From an uncultured Haemophilus sp. (GTDB taxonomy: Bacteria > Pseudomonadota > Gammaproteobacteria > Enterobacterales > Pasteurellaceae), in the NCBI RefSeq assembly GCF_937976265.1, contig NZ_CALJRX010000080.1:1-5978 (forward strand): a stretch of 5,978 nucleotides of DNA, in the 5' to 3' direction. A program made the position numbers and the translations under genes. The notes beneath the pieces are model-generated. The model ran no database searches and had not been told where the DNA came from. It worked only from the letters and a program-made list of their open reading frames with translations. This document shows positions 1 to 5,961 of this stretch, piece after piece. Position 1 is the first letter of the stretch. Each line of letters opens with the position of its first letter.

Positions 1-247
1 GTTGATTCGGTGTCAGTTTAAGCAATTCAACATCATTAAAACGAAAACGGTCAGCGGTGACAATCCAGTTGTCTTTAATAGAATTACTGATCACTTTAGC
101 GATTAAACTTTTACCGGAGCCTGATTCACCGACAAGCCCTAGAATTTCCCCTTCATTAAGCGAAAGATTGACGCCGTCCACAATTTTTATGCGGCCGTTT
201 GGTGTTTGAATTTCAATATTTAGATTGCGAATATCTAACAGCGCCAT
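1..247 (-). CDS. sapD: SapD, ABC transporter ATP-binding protein (partial; N-terminal 82 residues)
   Basis: This is the ATPase subunit that would power the SapBC permease from the cytoplasmic face. The 3' part of the gene lies beyond the left edge of the window, so only residues 1-82 are visible. The protein starts MALLDIRNLNIEI, typical of the Opp/Dpp-type ATPase family. It carries a complete Walker A motif, GESGSGKS, at residues 40-47. The Q-loop, signature motif and Walker B are outside the window. The ATG at 247-245 lies 3 nt after the sapC stop, with only a weak GAG Shine-Dalgarno element at 256-254, so it is probably translated by ribosomes coming from sapC. In H. influenzae SapD is needed for antimicrobial peptide resistance and haem uptake, and in E. 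coli it supports Trk potassium uptake. sapF would be expected next, off the window. Confidence 0.93.
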   Translation of the reverse strand, partial: MALLDIRNLNIEIQTPNGRIKIVDGVNLSLNEGEILGLVGESGSGKSLIAKVISNSIKDNWIVTADRFRFNDVELLKLTPNQ

Positions 248-250
248 GGG

Positions 251-1138
251 TTACTCGTAATATTTATTGATTGCTTGACACAATCCGTTAGTAAAAATAA
301 TGCTTAATAAAATGGTAAAAATAATAGCAAAACCTGGTAATAAAACCGTCCAAGGGGCAAGATAAATCAACTCTAGCGAGTCTTTGATCATCGCACCCCA
401 TTCTGGCATTGGGCGTTGAGCACCAAGAGAAATAAAGCTTAATGCTGTAATATCTAAGATTGCCACAACAAACGCACGAGCGATTTCTTGCGTATAGACG
501 ATACTAATATTCGGTAAGATTGTGGTTTTTAATAATTCCCAGTTTGAAATACCATCTAATTTCAGTAAGAGTACGTAGTCTTTCTTTAGCTCTTGCTGAA
601 TCGCTTGATAAATGGCATGTACAAAATACGGCAAAATAGCCAACATAGTGGCAAACATGGCATTTATTAAGCTTGGTTCCATTAATGTAGAAATGATAAT
701 GGCAATCAGCAAAATAGGGATAGATAAAAACGCATCGAAAATATGGCCTAAAAAACGAGATTTAATTCCTTCTGACATACCAGCAAGAATACCTAATGCT
801 CCCCCAATAATTGCCACAGCGATAACCACTAAAAGGGATGAACCAAGAGTGTATCGTGTTCCCATAATTAATCGACTGAGTACATCTCGGCCAAGATCGT
901 CCGTGCCGAAGAAAAAGGCGATGCGACCTTTTTCTACCCAAGATGGTGGCATCAATTCTTCTCCAACAAACTCCATGCTTTCGCTATGAGGCATAATTAG
1001 TTTCGGGAAAAGAGCGACCAAAATCAGGATAACAAATAAATAGAAACTAAATAATGCCACACGATTTTGGCGGAAAAGTAACCAAATTTGAAAGAGGGAG
1101 GTGCTTTCGCGAAATTCATCAGGTTCTCTATCTTGCAT
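251..1138 (-). CDS. sapC: SapC, inner-membrane permease of the Sap peptide ABC transporter
   Basis: SapC is one of the two membrane-spanning subunits of the Sap importer and would form a heterodimer with SapB. It has 295 residues, normal for the OppC/DppC class. A hydrophilic cytoplasmic N-terminus leads into a first membrane helix at about 27-46. The class motif GTDDLGRDVLSR follows at 78-89. Further helices lie at about 99-121, 134-152, 158-178, 222-240 and 264-284. The cytoplasmic EAA-type coupling loop, which docks on the ATPases, spans about 185-211 (KKDY...LDG...ILPN). The motif SLGAQRPMPEWGAMI at 237-251 is typical of the C-terminal part of the family. The ATG at 1138 lies inside the end of sapB (11-nt overlap), preceded by an AGAAGG ribosome site at about 1150-1145. 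Confidence 0.95.
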   Translation of the reverse strand: MQDREPDEFRESTSLFQIWLLFRQNRVALFSFYLFVILILVALFPKLIMPHSESMEFVGEELMPPSWVEKGRIAFFFGTDDLGRDVLSRLIMGTRYTLGSSLLVVIAVAIIGGALGILAGMSEGIKSRFLGHIFDAFLSIPILLIAIIISTLMEPSLINAMFATMLAILPYFVHAIYQAIQQELKKDYVLLLKLDGISNWELLKTTILPNISIVYTQEIARAFVVAILDITALSFISLGAQRPMPEWGAMIKDSLELIYLAPWTVLLPGFAIIFTILLSIIFTNGLCQAINKYYE

Positions 1139-2093
1139 ACCAGCCCTTCTTATTAAATGGATCTAACATAAACATCAGCAACTTAGCTAAGGTATCAATA
1201 ATGATGATGCAAACACCGATCACTACGACACCAGCCGAAATACTGTTGTAATCTTGTTGGGTCACGGCATCAATGAGCCAACGCCCAATTCCAGGCCAAC
1301 CTAAAACGTTTTCTACCAACATGCATTGTGTTAATACGAAGGTAAATACGCGAGTAAGCTGTGGAATCAATAATGGAAATGTATTACGAAAAACGTAACG
1401 TTTTAAAATCGTCCATTTCGACCATCCACGTGTTACAGCTGCTTTGGCATATTCTTGTTGAAGTAAATAATCAGCCCGTTGCTGAATGATGCGGATAAAT
1501 TCCATTGTCGGCAGAATACCAAGCACTAATGTCGGTAAGGCTAAATGCTGTAAAACGTTTTGTACGATTTTGGTTCGGTAAGGGACATCAACAAACCACA
1601 TATCAATGGTAGGGAAGCCTGTGATAGGTTTGATTTCATACAGTAAATTATACTGCCCGATGGCTGCAATCTCCCAGCCTTGAATCGCTGCCACATAGAG
1701 CAAAATCGGGGCAAGCCAGAAAATAGGAATAGACAAACCAACATTAGAGATACTTTGCAATGCGCGTGCACAAGGACGCTGATTATAGACCGCACTTAAC
1801 ACGCCGAGAGGAATACCTAATATGCAAGCCAATAAAAGTGCGGTAAAACAGAGCTCTAATGTGGGTGGTAATACTGTAAAAATTAAATCTTTTAGTGATT
1901 TTCCGCCATTATAGGTAATCCCTAAATCGCCCTGTAACAATGATGTAAGGTAATGATAATAAGCACTAAAAATGTTATTTGTGACAAGATCAGCATTGAG
2001 CGGATCTCGCATTAAAATCACAAAACTTAATACGGATAAAATCAATAATAAAATGCTTACCCAAACCACGTGACGAATTACTGAAAAGAGCAT
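1128..2093 (-). CDS. sapB: SapB, inner-membrane permease of the Sap peptide ABC transporter
   Basis: SapB is the OppB/DppB-class permease subunit, partner of SapC in the translocation channel. It has 321 residues. Membrane segments are visible at about 9-27, 79-104, 115-136, 181-200, 243-262 and 285-308, and a periplasmic stretch lies between the first two. The EAA-type loop is at about 213-240 (QEYAKAAVTRGWSKW...RNTFP). The motif ENVLGWPGIGRWLIDAVTQQ at 261-280 is a hallmark of this class. The ATG at 2093 shares its A with the sapA stop codon (TAATG). A strong AAGGAG ribosome site sits inside the sapA 3' end with 8-nt spacing, which fixes the start and suggests coupled translation. Two DNA uptake cores in opposite orientation lie within the gene. 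Confidence 0.95.
   Translation of the reverse strand: MLFSVIRHVVWVSILLLILSVLSFVILMRDPLNADLVTNNIFSAYYHYLTSLLQGDLGITYNGGKSLKDLIFTVLPPTLELCFTALLLACILGIPLGVLSAVYNQRPCARALQSISNVGLSIPIFWLAPILLYVAAIQGWEIAAIGQYNLLYEIKPITGFPTIDMWFVDVPYRTKIVQNVLQHLALPTLVLGILPTMEFIRIIQQRADYLLQQEYAKAAVTRGWSKWTILKRYVFRNTFPLLIPQLTRVFTFVLTQCMLVENVLGWPGIGRWLIDAVTQQDYNSISAGVVVIGVCIIIIDTLAKLLMFMLDPFNKKGWYAR
1789..1797 (-). repeat. DNA uptake signal sequence core (Haemophilus type)
   Basis: The minus strand reads AAGTGCGGT inside sapB, coding Ser-Ala-Val, followed by AT-rich sequence as in the extended uptake signal. It pairs in inverted orientation with the core at 1836-1844. Confidence 0.85.
1836..1844 (+). repeat. DNA uptake signal sequence core (Haemophilus type)
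   Basis: AAGTGCGGT on the plus strand inside sapB. It is 38 nt from the opposite-facing core at 1789-1797. The flank matches the extended consensus only partly. Confidence 0.85.
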
Positions 2094-3793
2094 TATTTTT
2101 TCTCCTTATTTTTCATGAAATACAAGGTAGAAAAATTGATGCTACCAAATGGGGTCATCTCAATTCCCTTTACATTACCACGTGCGACTAAAAGTCGTTT
2201 TACATTTGCAATTGGTACAATAGGTAATTCGTTTAAAATAAGCTCTTGAGCATTGTTATACGCTTTAGACCGTTCATACAAATGATTGGTGGATAGTGCA
2301 CGATCCATCATCTTATCGAATTCAGGGTTACACCAATTGGATAGATTAGTGATTTCCTTTTGTGTATCACAACTTAAAATCGGGCGCATAAAACCGTCAG
2401 GATCAAGGTTTCCAGCAAGCCACCCCGTTAAGATTAAATCGTAATCTTCAGTTCCTTTGCGTAATTGTTCGATTAAATATGTACGTGTGACTGACCGCAC
2501 TTTAACATCCACACCCGCTTTGGCTAAATCCCATTTAATGAGCTCCGCCATTTTAATAGGGGCTGGGTTATATACTTGCTCTTCGTTTATTACCCACATC
2601 TTTAACGTGAGTTTTTTATCGCGTAACGTTTTCTCTGCTTCTGCAGGCTGATAATCATAAGGGAAATCAGGTGTATTAATCGCAGAAGCCCAAGAAATAT
2701 CAGGGATAATGTTATTCGCTACGGTTGCTGTATTGTGGTAAATATTTCGCACAATTCTAAAACGGTTTAAGCTTTGTGAAATAGCTTGACGAATAGTTTT
2801 ATCCTGCATTAATGGCTTTTGGAAATTGAAAGCCAAATAGGCTAGGTTCATTCCATCCGTAGATTGCAGATAATAACGATCATCTTTTTCGCTTAACAAA
2901 CCGAGTTGGCTGACTTCAGGATAAGACGCGATTTGACATTCATTATTAAAGAATTTAATTAAACGTCCTGTACGATCCGCAGAAAGATCCACAATAATAT
3001 TTTTAATTTTGGCTTCTTTTTTCCAATAATCCTCATTGCGTACCAAGCGAACATACTGGTTATAAACGTAATCTTTCACTTGATAAGGGCCCGTGCCAAC
3101 GGGGTGTGTGTCCAATTGGGTGAGATTATTATCGGCACTTAATTGGTATGCATATTCTTGTGAGAAAATAATAGAATATTGACTGGCAAGATGCGACAGA
3201 ATTGACGCATCGGGTTCAAACAGTTCAATCTTGACCTGATAAGGATTCGTTGCCGTGATACTTTTAATTTTTTGATTCAGCTTAATACTTTCAAAATACG
3301 GAAAGTGAACCTTTTTGGCTTGCTCGTGGAAGATTCTATATTGTGGATTTTTGTAAGTTACCACATCATCTGAAAGTGTCGGCAGATAAGTATCGTGCCC
3401 TAAAACACGATTAATCGAAAAGACCACATCTTCTGCATTAAAGTCACGAGTTGGTGTAAACCAAGGCGTACGATGGAATTTCACCCCTTTACGAAGATTA
3501 ATAAGAATTTGTTTGCCATCAGATGAAATTGAATAGGATTTTGCTAATACTGGAACAAGCGCAGCACTATGATCTTTAATATCAAACAGTTTGTTATAAA
3601 TTTGCTCCGTCACCACATTCATACTGGTGCCGGCATCAGCAGTTTGCGGATTAAAGGAAAAACCCGATGCATTTGTGCAGTATGTTAAGCCGTTTTCTGT
3701 CAGCATTTTGGGTATGCTTGGCGCGGCTTGTGCCAGATTAATTTGGCTCAACCCACACAATAAAAAACAAAAAGTGACATTTCGACGTAACAT
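2093..3793 (-). CDS. sapA: SapA, periplasmic solute-binding protein of the Sap ABC transporter
   Basis: SapA is a family 5 (SBP_bac_5, DppA/OppA-like) periplasmic binding protein of 566 residues. In nontypeable H. influenzae it binds host antimicrobial peptides and haem and passes them to SapBCDF. The ATG at 3793 begins a clear type I signal peptide: MLRRN, a hydrophobic core, then AQA with likely cleavage after residue 23. An in-frame TTG at 3853 would add 20 polar residues ahead of it and is not credible. Family motifs include AEDVVFSINRV at 120-130, GTGPYQV at 233-239, and GWLAGNLDPDGF at 457-468. The mature protein has four Cys (39, 286, 475, 488), enough for the two disulfides usual in DppA relatives. 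Residue 461 is Gly where DppA and OppA have the Asp that holds the peptide amino group. The ribosome site is weak. It is the first gene of the operon. Confidence 0.95.
   Translation of the reverse strand: MLRRNVTFCFLLCGLSQINLAQAAPSIPKMLTENGLTYCTNASGFSFNPQTADAGTSMNVVTEQIYNKLFDIKDHSAALVPVLAKSYSISSDGKQILINLRKGVKFHRTPWFTPTRDFNAEDVVFSINRVLGHDTYLPTLSDDVVTYKNPQYRIFHEQAKKVHFPYFESIKLNQKIKSITATNPYQVKIELFEPDASILSHLASQYSIIFSQEYAYQLSADNNLTQLDTHPVGTGPYQVKDYVYNQYVRLVRNEDYWKKEAKIKNIIVDLSADRTGRLIKFFNNECQIASYPEVSQLGLLSEKDDRYYLQSTDGMNLAYLAFNFQKPLMQDKTIRQAISQSLNRFRIVRNIYHNTATVANNIIPDISWASAINTPDFPYDYQPAEAEKTLRDKKLTLKMWVINEEQVYNPAPIKMAELIKWDLAKAGVDVKVRSVTRTYLIEQLRKGTEDYDLILTGWLAGNLDPDGFMRPILSCDTQKEITNLSNWCNPEFDKMMDRALSTNHLYERSKAYNNAQELILNELPIVPIANVKRLLVARGNVKGIEMTPFGSINFSTLYFMKNKEKK
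2102..2107 (-). promoter_or_regulatory. sapB ribosome binding site
   Basis: The minus strand reads AAGGAG here, 8 nt before the sapB ATG and inside the last codons of sapA. It is the best Shine-Dalgarno match in the sap operon segment and supports the TAATG start at the end of sapA. Confidence 0.8.
2494..2502 (-). repeat. DNA uptake signal sequence core (Haemophilus type)
   Basis: The minus strand reads AAGTGCGGT inside sapA, within codons for Lys-Val-Arg-Ser. The first flanking AT segment is poor. Confidence 0.8.
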
Positions 3794-3815
3794 AGCTTTA
3801 TTATTAAAGACCGTT

Positions 3816-3843
3816 TTGTGATAAATTGAGTGAATTGTAAAAT
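3816..3843 (+). promoter_or_regulatory. Candidate sigma70 promoter for ycjX
   Basis: TTGTGA (3816-3821, 4 of 6 for -35) is followed at 16 nt by TAAAAT (3838-3843, 5 of 6 for -10). Transcription would start near 3850, leaving a leader of about 32 nt before ycjX. It overlaps the candidate sapA promoter on the opposite strand, the two -10 boxes sharing positions 3838-3839. No sigma54-type GG/GC pair is evident, unlike the PspF-dependent control known for E. coli ycjX. Confidence 0.4.
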
Positions 3844-3862
3844 ATCTTGGCAAAAATGGCTA
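3834..3862 (-). promoter_or_regulatory. Candidate sigma70 promoter for the sap operon
   Basis: On the minus strand TACAAT (3839-3834) matches the -10 consensus at 5 of 6 bases. It is preceded at 17 nt by TAGCCA (3862-3857), 4 of 6 for -35. Transcription would start near 3828, giving a leader of about 35 nt before the sapA ATG. An alternative pairs a better -35, TTGCCA (3853-3848), with a poor -10, CTCAAT (3830-3825). A promoter must lie here unless the operon is read from elsewhere, but which boxes are used is inferred. Confidence 0.4.
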
Positions 3863-3876
3863 GTTATTGGATTTTT

Positions 3877-3880
3877 AGGA
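3877..3880 (+). promoter_or_regulatory. ycjX ribosome binding site, unusually close to the start
   Basis: AGGA ends one nucleotide before the ATG at 3882, closer than the usual 5-9 nt. An in-frame TAG at 3876-3878 rules out any upstream start, and the protein from this ATG begins as I recall Haemophilus homologues do. Either initiation is weak or the AGGA is not the element used. Confidence 0.5.
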
Positions 3881-3881
3881 T

Positions 3882-5291
3882 ATGTTTAAATCAATTAATC
3901 GGGAAATTAATCAAATAATCAATCGTGGATTTGACCGCACTTTACGTTTAGCTGTGACAGGGCTAAGTCGAAGCGGTAAAACAGCCTTTATTACGAGCTT
4001 GATTAATCAATTGTTACATATTAATCAAGAGGGGAATGCTCATCTTCCTTTATTTGAGGCGGCCCGAAATCAATCTATTTTAGCGGTAAAACGTGTTCCT
4101 CAGCAGGATTTAAGTATTCCACGTTTTGATTACGAAGCGAATCTCAATGATTTAATGAATAATCCTCCACAATGGTGCCAATCTACTCGAGGTGTGAGTG
4201 AAACACGCCTGGCTATTCGTTTTGAACGCCAATCGGGCTTACTTCGCCATTTTAAAGAACGTGGCACATTATATTTAGATATTTTTGATTATCCTGGTGA
4301 ATGGCTATTGGATTTACCTTTGCTGAATTTAGATTTTCAACAATGGTCACTTGAACAAGCCAAAATTACATCGGGTATTCGCCAACAGTTTGCACAAGAT
4401 TGGTTGGATAAACTGAAAAAACTCGACCTAAGTGCGGTCGTTAATGAAGATGTTTTAGCGCAGATTGCAAAATCTTATACCGATTATTTACTTGCCTGCA
4501 AAGCAGAAGGAATGCAATTTATTCAACCTGGCCGATTTGTCTTGCCAGGTGAATTAGAAGGTGCCCCTGTTTTGCAATTTTTTCCGTTATTGCATTTGTC
4601 AGAAGAACAATGGCAAAAATTGAAAAGAGAAGCGAAATCCAATAGCTATTTTGCCGTGTTGAATAAACGATACGATTATTATCGTAATAAGGTGGTGAAA
4701 GGTTTTTATGAAAATTATTTTTCGACTTTTGATCGCCAAGTGATTTTAGCGGATTGCTTAACGCCACTGAATCATAGTCAACAAGCTTTTATCGATATGC
4801 AAACAGGGCTTAATCAGCTTTTTAAAAATTTCCATTATGGGAAACGCAATTTACTTAATCGATTGTTTTCCCCGAATATTGATAAGCTCATGTTTGTGGC
4901 AACAAAAGCCGATCATATCACGACAGATCAAATTCAAAACTTAATTAGCCTAATGCGCCAATTGGTGCAAGAAGGCGGTCGTCATGTTGAATTTGAAGGG
5001 ATTGATATAGAATACACGGCAATTGCCGCCATTCGAGCGACAAAACAAGTCTTAGTTAATCAAAACGGTAAACAAATCAAAGCAATTCAAGGTGTGCGTT
5101 CTTTAGATAAACAACTGATTACGCTTTATCCGGGTTCTGTACCAAGTAAATTACCTAATGCAGAGTTCTGGTCAAAACAATCTTTTGATTTTGATTCCTT
5201 TGAACCTCAAGTTTTACAACAGGGTGAAAGCATTCCGCATTTAAGAATGGATGCCGTATTGCAGTTTTTATTGGCGGATAGGTTTGATTAA
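3882..5291 (+). CDS. ycjX: YcjX family (DUF463) P-loop GTPase-like protein
   Basis: This is a 469-residue member of the YcjX/DUF463 family, the counterpart of the H. influenzae gene next to sapA. A Walker A/G1 motif GLSRSGKT lies at 27-34, after a basic amphipathic N-terminus (FKSINREINQIINRGFDR). A G3-like DYPG lies at 136-139, preceded by hydrophobic LYLDIF. A G4-like TKAD lies at 341-344, after hydrophobic LMFVA. A possible G5-type segment YTAIAAIRAT is at 378-387. These support guanine nucleotide binding, and a Shewanella YcjX has been shown structurally to bind GDP and GTP. No signal peptide or membrane helix is evident, so it is probably cytoplasmic or membrane-associated. The cellular role is not known; in E. 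coli it is linked to the phage shock/envelope stress response and sits beside ycjF. No ycjF follows here. The start is fixed by an upstream in-frame stop. Confidence 0.93.
   Translation: MFKSINREINQIINRGFDRTLRLAVTGLSRSGKTAFITSLINQLLHINQEGNAHLPLFEAARNQSILAVKRVPQQDLSIPRFDYEANLNDLMNNPPQWCQSTRGVSETRLAIRFERQSGLLRHFKERGTLYLDIFDYPGEWLLDLPLLNLDFQQWSLEQAKITSGIRQQFAQDWLDKLKKLDLSAVVNEDVLAQIAKSYTDYLLACKAEGMQFIQPGRFVLPGELEGAPVLQFFPLLHLSEEQWQKLKREAKSNSYFAVLNKRYDYYRNKVVKGFYENYFSTFDRQVILADCLTPLNHSQQAFIDMQTGLNQLFKNFHYGKRNLLNRLFSPNIDKLMFVATKADHITTDQIQNLISLMRQLVQEGGRHVEFEGIDIEYTAIAAIRATKQVLVNQNGKQIKAIQGVRSLDKQLITLYPGSVPSKLPNAEFWSKQSFDFDSFEPQVLQQGESIPHLRMDAVLQFLLADRFD
3934..3942 (-). repeat. DNA uptake signal sequence core (Haemophilus type)
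   Basis: The minus strand reads AAGTGCGGT near the 5' end of ycjX, within codons for Asp-Arg-Thr-Leu. The flank partly matches the extended consensus. Confidence 0.85.
4430..4457 (+). repeat. Full-length extended DNA uptake signal sequence
   Basis: The core AAGTGCGGT (4430-4438) is followed by one base, GTTAAT, six bases, then GTTTTA. This fits the extended Haemophilus consensus (core, n, RWWWWW, six n, RWWWWW) at every constrained position. It lies inside ycjX and codes Leu-Ser-Ala-Val-Val. It is the best uptake site in the window. Confidence 0.9.
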
Positions 5292-5297
5292 TAGGAA

Positions 5298-5315
5298 AAT
5301 TAAATCAATTTAATT
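5298..5315. repeat. Perfect AT-only inverted repeat downstream of ycjX
   Basis: AATTAAAT (5298-5305) and ATTTAATT (5308-5315) are exact inverted copies around a 2-nt centre (CA). It starts 6 nt after the ycjX stop. With no GC pairs and no adjacent U-tract it is not a convincing intrinsic terminator. It could be an AT-rich protein-binding site or chance in an AT-rich gap. Confidence 0.5.
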
Positions 5316-5360
5316 GTCAAATACTTAATATAAACCACTATTTTTTTATTGGTATTTAGG

Positions 5361-5366
5361 TAGAAT
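5361..5366 (+). promoter_or_regulatory. Candidate -10 box for sodC
   Basis: TAGAAT matches the sigma70 -10 at 5 of 6 bases and would start a transcript near 5373, about 25 nt before the sodC ATG. There is no good -35 at 16-18 nt, where the sequence is T-rich. TTGTCA at 5314-5319 is a good -35 match but has no -10 at the right distance. A dedicated sodC promoter is likely, but its exact position is weakly supported. Confidence 0.3.
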
Positions 5367-5387
5367 CAATTTGAGTCTTTCTAAAGT

Positions 5388-5394
5388 AAAGGAG
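5388..5394 (+). promoter_or_regulatory. sodC ribosome binding site
   Basis: AAAGGAG lies 3 nt before the ATG at 5398 and 6 nt before the next ATG at 5401. It excludes the in-frame TTG at 5371, which lies upstream of it, and slightly favours 5401 over 5398. The two starts differ by one Met in the signal peptide. Confidence 0.8.
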
Positions 5395-5397
5395 CTT

Positions 5398-5961
5398 ATG
5401 ATGAAAATGAAAACTCTCTTAGCATTAGCAATCAGCGGAATTTGTGCTGCTGGTGTGGCAAATGCACATGACCATATGGCAAAACCAGCAGGTCCTTCAA
5501 TCGAAGTAAAAGTACAACAATTAGATCCTGCAAATGGTAACAAAGATGTAGGGACTGTAACTATTACTGAATCAAATTATGGTTTAGTGTTTACACCAAA
5601 TCTACAAGGTTTAGCTGAAGGTTTACATGGTTTCCACATTCATGAAAATCCAAGCTGTGAACCGAAAGAAAAAGACGGTAAATTAACAGCGGGTTTAGCG
5701 GCTGGCGGTCACTGGGATCCTAAAGGTGCAAAACAACATGGTTACCCATGGCAAGATGATGCTCACTTAGGTGACTTACCGGCTTTAACTGTATTACATG
5801 ATGGTACAGCAACTAACCCTGTTTTAGCGCCTCGTCTTAAAAAATTAGATGAAGTTCGTGGTCATTCTATTATGATTCACGCGGGTGGCGATAACCACTC
5901 AGATCATCCAGCTCCACTTGGCGGTGGCGGCCCACGTATGGCATGTGGCGTGATTAAATAA
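5398..5961 (+). CDS. sodC: SodC, periplasmic Cu,Zn superoxide dismutase
   Basis: SodC converts superoxide to hydrogen peroxide and oxygen in the periplasm, protecting against superoxide from outside such as the phagocyte burst. The precursor is 187 residues, the length I recall for Haemophilus SodC. Its signal peptide is MMKMKTLLALAISGICAAGVA plus NA, with cleavage expected after residue 23. The mature protein begins HDHM, a short His motif that may help bind metal. All catalytic residues are present: copper ligands H80, H82, bridging H105 and H161; zinc ligands H105, H114, H123 and D126; guiding Arg R180; and the disulfide pair C87-C183. The published inactive H. influenzae type b allele has Tyr in place of a copper-ligand His; this copy does not. 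The start could also be the ATG at 5401 (186 residues). No complete terminator is visible before the window ends. Confidence 0.97.
   Translation: MMKMKTLLALAISGICAAGVANAHDHMAKPAGPSIEVKVQQLDPANGNKDVGTVTITESNYGLVFTPNLQGLAEGLHGFHIHENPSCEPKEKDGKLTAGLAAGGHWDPKGAKQHGYPWQDDAHLGDLPALTVLHDGTATNPVLAPRLKKLDEVRGHSIMIHAGGDNHSDHPAPLGGGGPRMACGVIK

Noticed and set aside
612..989. Plus-strand open frame of 125 codons opposite sapC.
   Set aside because: It lies antisense to a well-supported permease gene and its translation has no recognisable motif. Other short frames opposite or out of register with sapA, sapB, ycjX and sodC were rejected for the same reason.
3737..3775. Possible lipoprotein signal in SapA (FLLC in the leader).
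   Set aside because: The residue before Cys is Leu rather than Gly, Ala or Ser, and a clear AQA type I cleavage site follows.
3817..3832. CRP-like half site TGTGA in the sapA-ycjX gap.
   Set aside because: The second half at the correct spacing reads GAGTG rather than TCACA, so there is no symmetric site. No FNR box was found either.
3794..3853. Longer sapA reading frame from a TTG at 3853 (20 extra residues).
   Set aside because: The extra residues are polar and would bury the signal peptide, no ribosome site precedes the TTG, and the ATG at 3793 begins a standard signal sequence.
5371..5397. Longer sodC reading frame from a TTG at 5371.
   Set aside because: The AAAGGAG ribosome site lies inside this extension, and the signal peptide begins at the tandem ATGs at 5398 and 5401.
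5292..5397. Intrinsic terminator after ycjX, suggested by the T-tract at 5341-5347.
   Set aside because: No GC-containing stem precedes the T-tract, and the AT-only palindrome at 5298-5315 is too far upstream.
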